64,000 bases of DNA. Origin: Deltaproteobacteria bacterium. GTDB taxonomy: Bacteria; BMS3Abin14. Shown in pieces: positions 8,169 to 18,000 of this stretch. Position numbers and translations under genes: made by a program. How positions within the stretch are numbered: the stretch's first letter is position 1; each line of letters opens with the position of its first letter. The notes below the pieces were generated by a model. It worked only from the letters and a program-made list of their open reading frames with translations. It searched no databases and was not told the DNA's origin. The stretch spans positions 1-64,000 of the forward strand of contig JAADHJ010000010.1 of the NCBI GenBank assembly GCA_013151915.1, given 5' to 3'.

Positions 8169-9238
8169 CTTTTTCCGTAAGGGATGAAACTATCTTCCGG
8201 TTTTAACGATTCGACGTAGGCTGCCAGGAGCTTCGCCGCGTTCTGCAGGTCCTTCAGGGAGATGATCTCCACGGGTGTGTGCATGTAACGGTTCGGGATA
8301 CTGAGAAGCCCGGCCGCCACCCCTTCCCTTGTCATCTGGATGACGTTGGCGTCGGTCCCTGTGGCCCGGGGTGAGGGCTCCACCTGACAGGGGATTTTTT
8401 CCGAACCGGCCACTTCAATGATCCGCTCAAACACCCTCGGGTTGATGTTGGCCCCGCGCGCTGCAACCGGCCCCTTTCCAACGGAGATCTGGCCGACCTG
8501 CTTTTTATCGATCTCCGGATGGTCAGAGGCGAAGGTCACGTCTACCGCTATACCGACATCCGGATCGATCCCGTATGCGCTCGTTTTCGCCCCACGGAGG
8601 CCTAACTCCTCCTGAACCGTGGACACCGAATAGAGAGCGGCTTTGATCCTCTTTTTCGAGAGGATACGAACGACCTCGGAGACCACAAAGCTGCCCACCT
8701 TATCGTCGAATGCCCGTCCCGCCACCATGTCCCCCGCAAGCCGCCCGAATCCGTCGGTAAAGGTGATGGGATCCCCCAGGGCGACCTGTTTCTCCGTCTC
8801 CTTGCGGCTGCCGGTTCCAATATCTATCCAGAGGTTGTGCCACTCCAGCTTCTGGGTGGACCTCGATGAGGGGTCCTGCAGATGGATCGGTTTTTTTCCC
8901 ACCACTCCCGGAACGGTTCCCCGGGACGTGTGTATGGCGACCCTCCTGGCCGAAACGATATGGATGTCCACCCCGCCTATCGGGGCGAAAGAGATGTATC
9001 CCTCATCGGAGATGTACTTGACCATGAATCCGACTTCGTCGCAATGGCCTGCCAGCATGACCCGCGGACTTCCCCCCTGATTCAGGACCGCGATAACGTT
9101 TCCGGTGACATCAACCCTGGTCTCGTCCGCAAAGGGAGAGGTCCTGTGGAGCCAGACCTCCTGGGCAGGCCCTTCGAAACCGGAAGGGCTCGGGGCATCG
9201 ATAAGTTTTTGAAGAAAATTCAGCGATTCTTTTCTCAT
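8165..9238 (-). CDS. M42 family metallopeptidase (FrvX-like aminopeptidase)
   Basis: The 357-residue protein shows the M42 di-metal ligands: LAGHCDEVGFM (His, Asp), AFDDKVGSF (bridging Asp), VQEELGLRGA (catalytic Glu pair), VAVDVTFASDHPE (Asp) and the terminal MHTPVE His. The family forms large oligomeric cytoplasmic aminopeptidases that trim peptides; some members were annotated as glucanases. It overlaps rsmD by 4 bp, so the two are co-translated. No signal peptide is visible. Confidence 0.9.
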   Translation of the reverse strand: MRKESLNFLQKLIDAPSPSGFEGPAQEVWLHRTSPFADETRVDVTGNVIAVLNQGGSPRVMLAGHCDEVGFMVKYISDEGYISFAPIGGVDIHIVSARRVAIHTSRGTVPGVVGKKPIHLQDPSSRSTQKLEWHNLWIDIGTGSRKETEKQVALGDPITFTDGFGRLAGDMVAGRAFDDKVGSFVVSEVVRILSKKRIKAALYSVSTVQEELGLRGAKTSAYGIDPDVGIAVDVTFASDHPEIDKKQVGQISVGKGPVAARGANINPRVFERIIEVAGSEKIPCQVEPSPRATGTDANVIQMTREGVAAGLLSIPNRYMHTPVEIISLKDLQNAAKLLAAYVESLKPEDSFIPYGKR

Positions 9239-9291
9239 GCGGTCTCCTTATGTTCCATGTCTCCAGGCGCAGTGAGCGCTTCCGGCCTCTA

Positions 9292-10041
9292 TTAATCCAT
9301 CCCGGTCAATCGCAGGGCGTTTCCGGAAAAGATGGCCGCGCGTTCCTCCTCCGTCACATTGAGTTTCCTGATCCTGTCGATGCTCCAGGCAGGGCTGCCG
9401 TATGGATAGTCGGAACCGCAAAGGAATTTTTCCGCGCCGAAGCTCTTAACCAGATCAGCGGAGATGCCTGCCAGGCTCACGTCGAAGTAGACGTTTTCTC
9501 TGCCCCCCACCGATGCCAGAATCCTTTCGGTGCCACCGTTGAGCGCTCCCATGTGGGGGATGATGACCTTGACATCGGGATACAGGTCCACAAAGATCTG
9601 TGTTATATCGAAATGCTCCTCGAAGTTGACCGGGATATTCATCTCCATGACCTTTTCCATAAGGGCGACCATCCGCGGTTCCGTCAGAACCCCGTGGACA
9701 TGGTCCTCATCCATTCCAAGCCGGGTACCGCCGAAATCGTGGCCGGGGGTAAACCAGCAGTGCCATTTAATGCCGCGGTATTCTTCGAGGATGCCGGGGT
9801 CAGGCAGATTGGGGTAAGGCCGGTTGGTGCTGTAGGCATTGCCGCCCACATAGAAAAAGGGTATGTGCCCCCCCTTCTTCGCGGCATCAAGGACGTACCG
9901 GTTATCATCCGAGATGTCGCTGCTCTCAGGATCGGCGAAAATGACCGCTCTATCGGCGCCGGCCTTGTCAAGAATAGCCTGGACCGAGTCCATGGGAAGG
10001 TGTTTTCTTCCGACGTGAACATGCGCGTCAATGATCTCCAT
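9292..10041 (-). CDS. Amidohydrolase family protein (TIM-barrel, Amidohydro_2 type)
   Basis: The 249-residue protein opens with the metal-binding motif DAHVHVG at residues 5-11. It continues with a His-containing barrel motif (FEEHFD), PHMG and the C-terminal GSDYPYGSPAW motif typical of small metal-dependent hydrolases or decarboxylases. The substrate is unknown. The ATG at 10041 follows GGAAGG with good spacing, and an upstream in-frame start at 10062 is less likely. It sits between queD and the M42 peptidase with gaps of 50-60 bp and is probably co-transcribed with them. Confidence 0.85.
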   Translation of the reverse strand: MEIIDAHVHVGRKHLPMDSVQAILDKAGADRAVIFADPESSDISDDNRYVLDAAKKGGHIPFFYVGGNAYSTNRPYPNLPDPGILEEYRGIKWHCWFTPGHDFGGTRLGMDEDHVHGVLTEPRMVALMEKVMEMNIPVNFEEHFDITQIFVDLYPDVKVIIPHMGALNGGTERILASVGGRENVYFDVSLAGISADLVKSFGAEKFLCGSDYPYGSPAWSIDRIRKLNVTEEERAAIFSGNALRLTGMD

Positions 10042-10100
10042 TATCGCCTTCCTTTCTACCACGGCCCCCTGGGAGTCCGTATGGATTTTCCGACAGCCCC

Positions 10101-10472
10101 CTAGGGCAGATATGTGGCGGAAGCGTTCCGGGATTCGCCAACGGTTACCGAGGCGACTTCCACATCCCTGCCTGACAGGAGTTCCTCGGCCCTTTTAAAG
10201 ACATACTCGGCAATCCTCTCGGATGAGGGGCTTTGCCCCGAGAACGCCGGAAACGAATTGAGGTCTGTATGATCGAGGTCCACGAGGATACCCCGAAGAA
10301 TATCTTTCAGGATGGTAAAATCAATCACCATGCCGGTATCATCGAGCCTGTCGCCCTCAACCGTAAGTTCCACGGAAAAATTATGGCCGTGCAGGTTCTC
10401 ACACTGCCCGCCGCTGCCTGCAAGACGATGAGCCGCGGCGAAAATATCCCTTACCACAAGAAGATATCTCAA
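10101..10472 (-). CDS. queD: 6-carboxy-5,6,7,8-tetrahydropterin synthase (QueD/PTPS family)
   Basis: The 123-residue protein carries the zinc-binding histidines (AAHRL near residue 14, LHGHNF near residue 28), the catalytic Cys in QCENLHGH and an acidic VGES motif near the end. QueD makes the carboxytetrahydropterin precursor of preQ0 and queuosine. It starts with TTG, overlapping the stop of the upstream SurA-like gene as TTGA. No queC or queE is in the window, so a generic 6-pyruvoyltetrahydropterin synthase role cannot be excluded. Confidence 0.88.
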   Translation of the reverse strand: MRYLLVVRDIFAAAHRLAGSGGQCENLHGHNFSVELTVEGDRLDDTGMVIDFTILKDILRGILVDLDHTDLNSFPAFSGQSPSSERIAEYVFKRAEELLSGRDVEVASVTVGESRNASATYLP

Positions 10473-11131
10473 CCCCGGTCATCTCCTTCCTCGCTGATGA
10501 TTTTCAGACCATAACGTTCTCGCAGGGTCTTGAGCCACCTGTCTCTTTCCTTCTGAAAGGCCCTCGCCCCGAGGAATTTCTTAATATCGTTCCATGCCTC
10601 GTTGATCCCGCGCCCGCCCCATCGACCGGGGTTGTTATTATACTCCTTCTCGATATCCGAAGGAAGGACCCCCACGAAGAACCGTATCCGGCTTTCCGTA
10701 TACAGAGACGCGATCAGACCATGGGCGAGACGTCTTTCCACCTCTTTCTCATCAATACCCCACCGACGGAGTTTTTCGTCGAAGGCCGCCCGAGTAGGAA
10801 ATCGGGAAAGATAACCCTTAAAGGCCGCTTCTATCTGCCCCGGCGACAGCCGGAAACTGCCGACCTCATTCGCCTCCCTGACAATCATCAGCCTGTTCAG
10901 ATAGGGCTCCAGAAGGGCATCCAATCCTTCCTTGTTATCGACCGGTTCAAGGAGACCGAGGTCATTCTCCATCAACAGGTCGCTTAGCAGAACCGGATTA
11001 TCCCCAACGACTGCGACAATCCTGTCCAACTGCGTCCAGCCGGACGTGGCGACCGAGGCCCATGCGGCCCCTGCACAGAGGAAAGCGGCCGTAATGGCCG
11101 CCGGAAGGATTAAGCCGCCTGGATGCCTCAT
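10469..11131 (-). CDS. SurA N-terminal-like periplasmic protein without PPIase domain
   Basis: The 220-residue protein has a signal peptide (hydrophobic stretch LILPAAITAAFLCAGAAWA) and then a SurA/PpiD-type segment starting LDRIVAVVGDNPVLLSDL, followed by helices typical of the chaperone N-domain. The parvulin prolyl isomerase domain that usually follows is absent; the chain ends in a helical tail. It may act as a periplasmic chaperone, but this is inference. The ATG at 11131 follows GGAGG; an in-frame GTG at 11149 is the alternative. It is the first gene of a run down to coaD. Confidence 0.65.
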   Translation of the reverse strand: MRHPGGLILPAAITAAFLCAGAAWASVATSGWTQLDRIVAVVGDNPVLLSDLLMENDLGLLEPVDNKEGLDALLEPYLNRLMIVREANEVGSFRLSPGQIEAAFKGYLSRFPTRAAFDEKLRRWGIDEKEVERRLAHGLIASLYTESRIRFFVGVLPSDIEKEYNNNPGRWGGRGINEAWNDIKKFLGARAFQKERDRWLKTLRERYGLKIISEEGDDRG

Positions 11132-11283
11132 TTCCCGTCGATCCTCCACAAGGGGTTTATCCCGGAATCCAGGAGTTTATGCCATGCCCCCGGCCCTGTC
11201 AATTATTGATGACTTCGCTGGTCATCGCGAACCGATAACTGTGTGAAGCGATCCCGTGGGCGACCGGAGGGCGCCGCAATGAC

Positions 11284-11387
11284 CTTTTCAGCTTCGCATG
11301 AGATTGCCGCGCCTACGGTTTCACTCGGGCTCGCAATGACGGCAAAATAATAAAGGTACGCATTAACCGGATGAACCATGAATTATT
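11284..11387 (+). repeat. Interspersed repeat family 2, copy 2
   Basis: This is the second copy of the repeat at 7-111, with the shared blocks CTTTTCAGCT, GATTGCCGCG, CTCGCAATGAC, GCAAAATAATAA and GCATTAACCGGATGAACCA. Similar GCAATGAC and CATCGCGAAC words just upstream (11216-11270) may be a degenerate extension. With the promoter candidate at 11413 it makes up the gene-free stretch 11132-11518. Confidence 0.7.
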
Positions 11388-11412
11388 GATGGGCCCCACG
11401 CTAATCCATACG

Positions 11413-11440
11413 TTGACATACCATTTGTCTTCCTGATACC
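11413..11440 (+). promoter_or_regulatory. Candidate sigma-70 promoter for the zinc-ribbon response regulator
   Basis: A perfect TTGACA at 11413-11418 is followed after 16 bases by GATACC (3 of 6 matches to TATAAT). It lies about 80 bp before the plus-strand gene at 11519. The weak -10 makes this tentative. Confidence 0.35.
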
Positions 11441-11518
11441 TTCGGGACGGTAAAGTTGGGGAAGGTCCATCAGCAGTCCCAAAGCTACAGCGTTTTTTGC
11501 GAGGTGAATAATACTGCC

Positions 11519-12103
11519 ATGAAACTCACATGTTTTCTATGCTCAAAAGAGTATATTTTCAATTCCGAAAAGATTCCGGAGGCGGGATTCCGCGTGACCT
11601 GTTCGGCCTGTGGAACAAAGATGACCGTCCAGCTGCCTCCGAAATGGAGGCGTCTCATTCAGGATTCGCCGGCGGTGCCGGCGCCCAAAAAGCCGGTGAC
11701 TGGAGACGGCAGGTACATCCTCCTGGCCGACGACACCGCTTTCTTTCGCACCATGATGTCCGACCTCCTCATCAGCCACGGCCATATGGTCAAGACCGCC
11801 GCCGACGGACAGGAGGCCCTTGAGATCTATGAGGCTGCACCTGATCTTTTCGGGCTGATCCTTCTGGACCTCCAGATGCCCCGGATGTCGGGATTCGGCG
11901 TCCTTGAACATCTGGCAAAGTCGGCCCGCCCCGCCCCTCCCGTTATCGTCATGACCGGAATCCACGACAGCCACGAGGACATTCAGATCGTGCGGGAAAA
12001 GGGAGCCGTCGCCTTTCTTGACAAGAGCCTTGATCCATCGGTCGCATACGAGAGGATCGAGATGGTCCTGAACCAGGCCAACAACCGTGAGTCTGAGGAT
12101 TGA
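11519..12103 (+). CDS. Zinc-ribbon plus receiver-domain response regulator
   Basis: The 194-residue protein joins two parts. Residues 5-31 form a zinc ribbon of the MJ0042/zinc_ribbon_5 type with Cys5, Cys8, Cys28 and Cys31. Residues 66-190 form a CheY-like receiver with acidic residues Asp71/Asp72, phosphoacceptor Asp117 (LILLDLQMP) and the conserved Lys in FLDKS. There is no output domain, so it should act by protein contact. I chose the ATG at 11519, directly before the zinc ribbon; an upstream start at 11456 adds unconserved residues. It is alone on the plus strand between two minus-strand blocks. A paralogous architecture with a dead receiver lies at 34262-35212. Confidence 0.82.
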   Translation: MKLTCFLCSKEYIFNSEKIPEAGFRVTCSACGTKMTVQLPPKWRRLIQDSPAVPAPKKPVTGDGRYILLADDTAFFRTMMSDLLISHGHMVKTAADGQEALEIYEAAPDLFGLILLDLQMPRMSGFGVLEHLAKSARPAPPVIVMTGIHDSHEDIQIVREKGAVAFLDKSLDPSVAYERIEMVLNQANNRESED

Positions 12104-12118
12104 AACGCGGATAAAGAA

Positions 12119-12312
12119 TGTTCAACGGGATAAGAAACGTTCAAAAGTTCAAAATGTTCAATGTTCAATGTTCAAAAGTTCAATGTTCAACGTTCAAAAG
12201 TTCAATGTTCAAAAGTTCAATGTTGGACCTTGCTTTACCTATAGCCTATAGCCTGCTCTACCCCGTTGAACCTTGAACGTTCTTTCCCCACGTTGAACCT
12301 TGAACGTTTTTT
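12119..12312 (+). repeat. Heptamer-type tandem array (GTTCAAT/GTTCAAC/GTTCAAA)
   Basis: About fifteen degenerate 7-base units of the GTTCAAN type fill most of the gap between the response regulator and the TamA-like gene. They are followed by GCCTATAGCCTGCTCTACCCC and GTTGAACCTTGAAC pairs. No open reading frame or terminator is clear. Confidence 0.75.
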
Positions 12313-12318
12313 ATTACG

Positions 12319-15054
12319 TTAGAAAGCGTGTCCGATACTGAAATGGACCCTATACCTGCTCTCTCCGGCCGTAGCGGGGTTCAGTTTATATCCGTAGTCC
12401 AGGCTTAACGGCCCGGCCGGGGTCGACAGGCGGATACCCATGCCGGCTGAGGCCCTGAGCGTCGAGTCGTCAAATGGCGCTTCGTTGAGCCACACGGCCC
12501 CCGAATCCACAAAAAGAACCCCTCCGATGGACCTGTAGACAGGATATCGGAGTTCCGTGTTCAGGTTGACCATATAATTCCCCCCAACGGGGTTCCCATC
12601 AGCATCTTTCGGACCCAGGTTGTCCAGTTTATAACCCCTTATAGAGGTCATCCCGCCGAGGAAAAAGCGTTGGCCGATGATCACCTGATCGCTATTGCCA
12701 AAGCTGTGAACAATCCCCCCCCTGGCAAGGCCTGCGAGTACAACGCCGCTCCCCAGGGAAAAGTACCGATGGACAGAGATCTCACATCCGTAATCCTCCG
12801 CCTCGGAACCCAGGTATCTGGAGGCCACATTCAATCGTACCTGCCCCAGCGTTCCTCCGGTGGGATTCAGAATATCATCACGGCTCTCGTAAATCCCTTC
12901 CAGAACAACCGATGCTACCTTGGTGGACCCCTGATCCTGTGGCGAGAGCACGACCCCGGGTGAGATATTAAAGATATCCTGTCCCTTGAAGCTGTATTCC
13001 GCTATCCCCGTTATCTTTTGGGTTATTTCCCGCTTCAATTTCAGGGAGATGGATCTCGTGTCCTCGCTGAAGCTCCCATTTTCTTCCCTGAAATCGCTCA
13101 ATGAGGATGTAAAATCCATTGACTTGCCAAGGAAATACGGATGCCGGTATACAAGAGATTCGAGGTGTTCGACGGAGCTTCTTCTCAAGCTCAAGGTCAA
13201 TGAGCGTGCCATGCCGGATACATTTCGATTGGTAACGGACAGCTGGGTCCGAAATCGGTCCTCACTTCCGAAACCCACTTTAATACCTATGGCATACCTT
13301 GCCCGTTCGCTGACCTTGACGATGACATCCTTGACAGGGGCCGGGATCTGCTCGTCTGCAAACCCGATGTCCACGGTTGCGAAAACATTCAGGTCGTAAA
13401 CCCGCTGCTGGGCCTCGATGAGCCTCTCCGTGGTTAACAGATCTCCCCTTTTCAGTCCAAGGGCCCGTCTGATGATTCTGTTGTTTACCTTATCGGTTCC
13501 CAGGACGATAAGACTCCCCAGATGCACCTGGGGGCCCGCTGCAACATCCAGAATCACATCCATCGTTCCGTTTTTCCGGGGCACCGCATCTTCTGCCGTT
13601 ACAGAGGCATAGACGTAGCCATCCAGTCCCAACCGGTCAAGCAGAGCGCCTCGCCCGGCGTCGACCTTTTCCGGTACGTAAGGCGTTCCCACATGAATCC
13701 CTACTATCCTCCTGGTCTCATCAGGTGAATACGGGGAATTTTTTATCGTCACCATGCCCACCAGGGTCTGCGGCCCTTCGTCAACGAGGATATGGACCGG
13801 ACTGGTCATGGGATCCTGAGCCTGGCTGAAAGAAAGCGGTTTGAGGGTCACCTCCGCGTCAAGGTATCCCTGATCCCGATATGCCCTCTTCAGTTCCTTC
13901 ACCCCGGAGTCAAGACGGCTGCGCACAAATGGCTCCCCTTCAGCAAATCCCAATGAGTCCCTTACCTTTTCCAATGTCAACGACTCCACACCATCAATGG
14001 TGAGAGTCCCGAAAACAGCTTTCAAACCCGCGGTGACATCCAGGGTGATTTCCCTCTCTCCCGGCGCCGGTGTCCTGTCGATCCACCGAACGGAGGCCAA
14101 CGGAAATCCGTCACCGAGAACCTTTTTCATAACCTCTTTCGCGGCCCTTTCCTTTGCCGGTCCGGGGCCGTCTTCCTCGGCAAATGATCTCTTCACTATT
14201 TTTAGAAACGGCTTGATCTTCTGATCGGGGCGATCAATAGTTACCAGCAGTTTGAATCGGTCCCCGCGAACGATTTTGTAGGTTACCACCACGCCGTCTT
14301 TCACTCGGGGATCGGGCTGGATTGAATAGCTTACCTCCGGATAGTAATAGCCCTTGTCCTTGAGATGGTCCACGATCCTCACCACATCCCGATCCAGGAC
14401 AACCCCGTCCATTGTTTCGCCGGGCATGGACGCGGTCAGTGAAAGCACCTTGAAACGCGACATGCCCGGATCACCCCTGAGCCTGACATCGGTTATCCGG
14501 TACTTCGGCCCCTCCATGATCCGATATATCACGTTGGTTTTCTGCTTGGGCCCCACCTCGGTCCTGTAGGCGGTCTTAATATCCATAAACCCCCTGTAGG
14601 AATAGTATTTCTCGATCTTCGACCTGTTCTCCTCGAGCCTTGCGGGTGTAATTTCCTCCTCCCTTCCAAGGTCCATTTTTCTTAAAAGACTGTTGGATGG
14701 AATGTGAAGGTTGCCCTCGAAGCGTACCTCCTTGAGCCATTTCCGGGGAAACATGCGAAACAGGACCAAGACGCCATCCGGGAGGGTCTTTCCCAACACC
14801 ACGATCCTGTCGAAAAGTCCTGTACGGTAGAGATTCTTGATGCCGTCCCTGATATCAGGGGGCCGGAGGACCTTCCCCACGGTTATGGGAACCAGGGCAT
14901 CAAACTCGGATTGAGGAAATTCCAGCCCCTCGTATGACACCTGCCGTACCGTCTTCCCCGCAAAGGAGAGGATGGGCGGGGACACCTCCGCCGGAGCCGC
15001 CGTGGGGAGTGAAAGGATAATGGTCAACAGCGATACGAGGAAGGCTATCTTCAT
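12319..15054 (-). CDS. tamA: Omp85-family outer membrane protein (TamA/BamA-like, seven POTRA units)
   Basis: The 911-residue protein has a signal peptide (residues 1-22), then about seven consecutive POTRA-like units (roughly 36-104, 106-185, 186-265, 267-345, 346-430, 432-511, 512-584). A C-terminal 16-strand beta-barrel follows (from about 586), with the conserved SIRGYKLD motif (the VRGF/Y loop) and a terminal Phe as the outer-membrane sorting signal. Its ATG overlaps the stop of tamB, so it is probably the TamA partner in outer membrane protein or lipid transport. E. coli TamA has only three POTRA domains, and this length is closer to an enlarged BamA, so the symbol is tentative. Confidence 0.82.
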   Translation of the reverse strand: MKIAFLVSLLTIILSLPTAAPAEVSPPILSFAGKTVRQVSYEGLEFPQSEFDALVPITVGKVLRPPDIRDGIKNLYRTGLFDRIVVLGKTLPDGVLVLFRMFPRKWLKEVRFEGNLHIPSNSLLRKMDLGREEEITPARLEENRSKIEKYYSYRGFMDIKTAYRTEVGPKQKTNVIYRIMEGPKYRITDVRLRGDPGMSRFKVLSLTASMPGETMDGVVLDRDVVRIVDHLKDKGYYYPEVSYSIQPDPRVKDGVVVTYKIVRGDRFKLLVTIDRPDQKIKPFLKIVKRSFAEEDGPGPAKERAAKEVMKKVLGDGFPLASVRWIDRTPAPGEREITLDVTAGLKAVFGTLTIDGVESLTLEKVRDSLGFAEGEPFVRSRLDSGVKELKRAYRDQGYLDAEVTLKPLSFSQAQDPMTSPVHILVDEGPQTLVGMVTIKNSPYSPDETRRIVGIHVGTPYVPEKVDAGRGALLDRLGLDGYVYASVTAEDAVPRKNGTMDVILDVAAGPQVHLGSLIVLGTDKVNNRIIRRALGLKRGDLLTTERLIEAQQRVYDLNVFATVDIGFADEQIPAPVKDVIVKVSERARYAIGIKVGFGSEDRFRTQLSVTNRNVSGMARSLTLSLRRSSVEHLESLVYRHPYFLGKSMDFTSSLSDFREENGSFSEDTRSISLKLKREITQKITGIAEYSFKGQDIFNISPGVVLSPQDQGSTKVASVVLEGIYESRDDILNPTGGTLGQVRLNVASRYLGSEAEDYGCEISVHRYFSLGSGVVLAGLARGGIVHSFGNSDQVIIGQRFFLGGMTSIRGYKLDNLGPKDADGNPVGGNYMVNLNTELRYPVYRSIGGVLFVDSGAVWLNEAPFDDSTLRASAGMGIRLSTPAGPLSLDYGYKLNPATAGESRYRVHFSIGHAF

Positions 15055-18000
15055 TACCGGATCTCAAACTGAAAATCCAGATCCAGGTTGAAATTCCCCT
15101 CGCCTCTCTCCTCACCGATCAATGAAAAACTGTCCAGGAGCTTGTAGCGAAGGGAAACCTCGGGCTCCTCCCGGCTCAGGATGGCAGCCGAAGCGCTCAG
15201 CGATAATCTTTCCCCGAGACGCTTGTCCAATCTTATCCTGGAGGTCGTTCCTCCTGTCCTGCTTACAGTGACCGGATCAATCACAACACGGTCAAATCCG
15301 GTGATGTTACGGACGCCCGATTCAAGGGTTCCCTTGAGTTCACTGGAAAGGAAAAGGGCCGCTTCGGTGGCCGAGACGTTTCTTCCGGATTCAAAGGCTT
15401 TCTCACTGACCGCCCCCCAATTCAGCAGGGAGAGGATATCCGTCTCACTTAAAGGTGGAGATGAGATGAGATCGAGCTTGAATTTGGAGGGTACGCCGTT
15501 TACCAGAAGCTCGATCGTATAGTCCCGCAGCATACCGTCCCGATCCAACCCGCTGATGTCCGTTCTGGCGGAAAAATCGAAGTTCGGTTCAATTACCTCC
15601 GGGTTGAAAAAACCGACGATGCCCCGGGAGATGGCAAACGACTTTCCCCTGTAGATGATATCCCCCTTATCCATAAAGAAACGCCCTGTCAAAACGGGCT
15701 TTCCCACGGTCCCCTGGAGATGGAGGGTCCCCTTTGCATCACCTCGCAGCAGTTTCATATCCACTTCAATGGGGTTTATCGTTTCCATTTCGATGTCGAG
15801 GGCAAATCGTCCCGTTCCACCGTTCCCCCCTCCCTTACCCGGAGCAAAGGGACCCGGAGCGCCTGCGCTCTCACCGAGGAGGGAAATTGGATTATCGATG
15901 TCGATATCCCTGATGTACTTTCCCTCGTCCATCTTCACGCTGCCCCGTATGTTCCCTTTTCCTCCATCAAGGCTCAGAACGATCGTAGCCCTGTTCAAGG
16001 TGGATAGCCCATCAGGAAAATTCACGGCGATCCCCTCGCCTTTCCACTGGAGACGACCCCGGACCGGAGTGAGGCCCTCCAGAAAAAGATCCCCATCCAT
16101 CTCTATCGTTCCCTTTTTCACCTGTCCGGTTATCGCGTCAAAATGGACCCTGTCGTTGAGAATCTCAATACGTCCTTCAAGATGCTCAACCTTCAGTGGA
16201 AATGGAAGATGGGCGACACAGGATGTGTCCCGGATGTTGAGATACCCGCTCAGGCTCGGATGTGAAAGGGTACCCGATATTCTCAGATGTATCTCGGTGC
16301 GGCCGAAAAAGGAGTTGACTGTAGGCCTCAGGTATGAAAATCCCCCCAGGTCGATCTCTCCTTCCATGTTTCCCCCGATGATCCCCTTGGGAGCAATGGT
16401 CAGGGCTCCTCTTAACACCGATTCTCCGGAAGCGAGCTGGAGATCCTCAAACCTGATGCCGCGTTCGGGTTGGTAGGTGAAAGGCACCGATCTGGTTGAT
16501 CTGAAATCGATACCCCGTATATTGAACCTGGCTTCGTCGATCGTGCCCTCGACTTCAGTTTTTTTCAGGTGCAGAAGAACCCCTTTGGCGCCGGCCTTTG
16601 CAAGCAGCTCCCCGGACGCATACCCGGAAGGTATGCCCAGTCCGAAGAAGTTGTTCAGGTCCTCATGACTTGCTTTCTCCAGTGTCCGGATCGTTCCGTA
16701 AAAGGGAATTTCACCGGAAAGGTCCACCGTAACCTCGGCGGCAAATTTGCCGTTTATCAACTCGGCATTTCCCTTCAGGGTTTTCCCCTTCAGGTCGAAG
16801 GTGCCTTTGCCGCTCCCCCAGGATCTTCCCTCGAAACTGATCTGATCCCACTTGGCGGCGGCGGTCCCTTCAATATCTTTTCCGTCCAGACCGCCGGAGA
16901 CCCCTGCGGTAAAACTTATCTCACCGCTGAGGGGCACCTTGAGCTCTTTAAGAAACCGGAGGCTTTCCATGGGGACACCATGGACCGTTGCCAGTTGGGC
17001 GCTGAAACGACCATCCTTTATGCTCCCTCTCCCAACCATTAGTTTACCCGCCTTCGTCAGTTCTATCTTGTCGAACACCAGCCCTCCATCCCTGAGAACC
17101 ATGTGAAAATCGGACCGTTCGAACTCCTCGCCGTTCAGTCTGATTTTCCGGAGGACACTGTCGCCTTTTCCGGTCAATGAACCGTTGCGAAAAGAAAAAT
17201 CCATCTGTACGGCGATTTCCCCGGAAAGGTCCAACGGGACATGAAAGACCTGAAGGATATCCTGCAACCGGCCGTTGGAGGTCCCGACCGACCATTCACC
17301 CCCGCGGTCTCCCCCTTTCCATGGAAGCCGACCCTGTAAAGTCAGTACGGTGGCTCCCACCTTGAGGGAGGCAAGTGGACATGTAATCCCCTTTGAATCG
17401 ATTTGCAGATGCGCCTTGAGAAAGTCGGCGGCATACCCTCTGATTGAGGGATGCTGAAAAACAAGATCCAGATTCGCCAGGGGTGCCTGCCAATCCCCGG
17501 ACACCTCGCCATCAGCCTGAAGAGTACCCCCTGCACCCCTGGCCCATGAAAAATTCTCCCAGGTTCCCAGGTCGGACTCGGTAAGTTTGACGGTCAGGTC
17601 GGGACCTGACGGCCCCAGTGTGCCGGACGCCTCCATTGCCAGCGATCCGGAGGCCGCTTTAAACCGCTCAAGTACATAGCTGGAACCGGCATAGACCCCT
17701 GACAGGTCAAACCCGAAAACCTTTGGGGCACCCCGGCCGATGGAAAGGTCTGCTGTTCCCTTGAGACCAACCTGAATACGCCCGCCGCCCTTACCGGGAA
17801 AAAGATACCCCTCTATGCCGCACTGTGCCGAGAAGCTTCCCTCCAACGGGGAGCGGTCCCCGGATATCTCCTGGAAGAGTTTGGCTATAGGATATTTACT
17901 GGTGGAAAGATCTGCCTTGAAAGGAAGCCCCCTCGTGAATCCCACCTCCATACGTCCCTCCAGGTTTTCACCGCGGTACAGCGCTTTTAACCCCTCAAGG

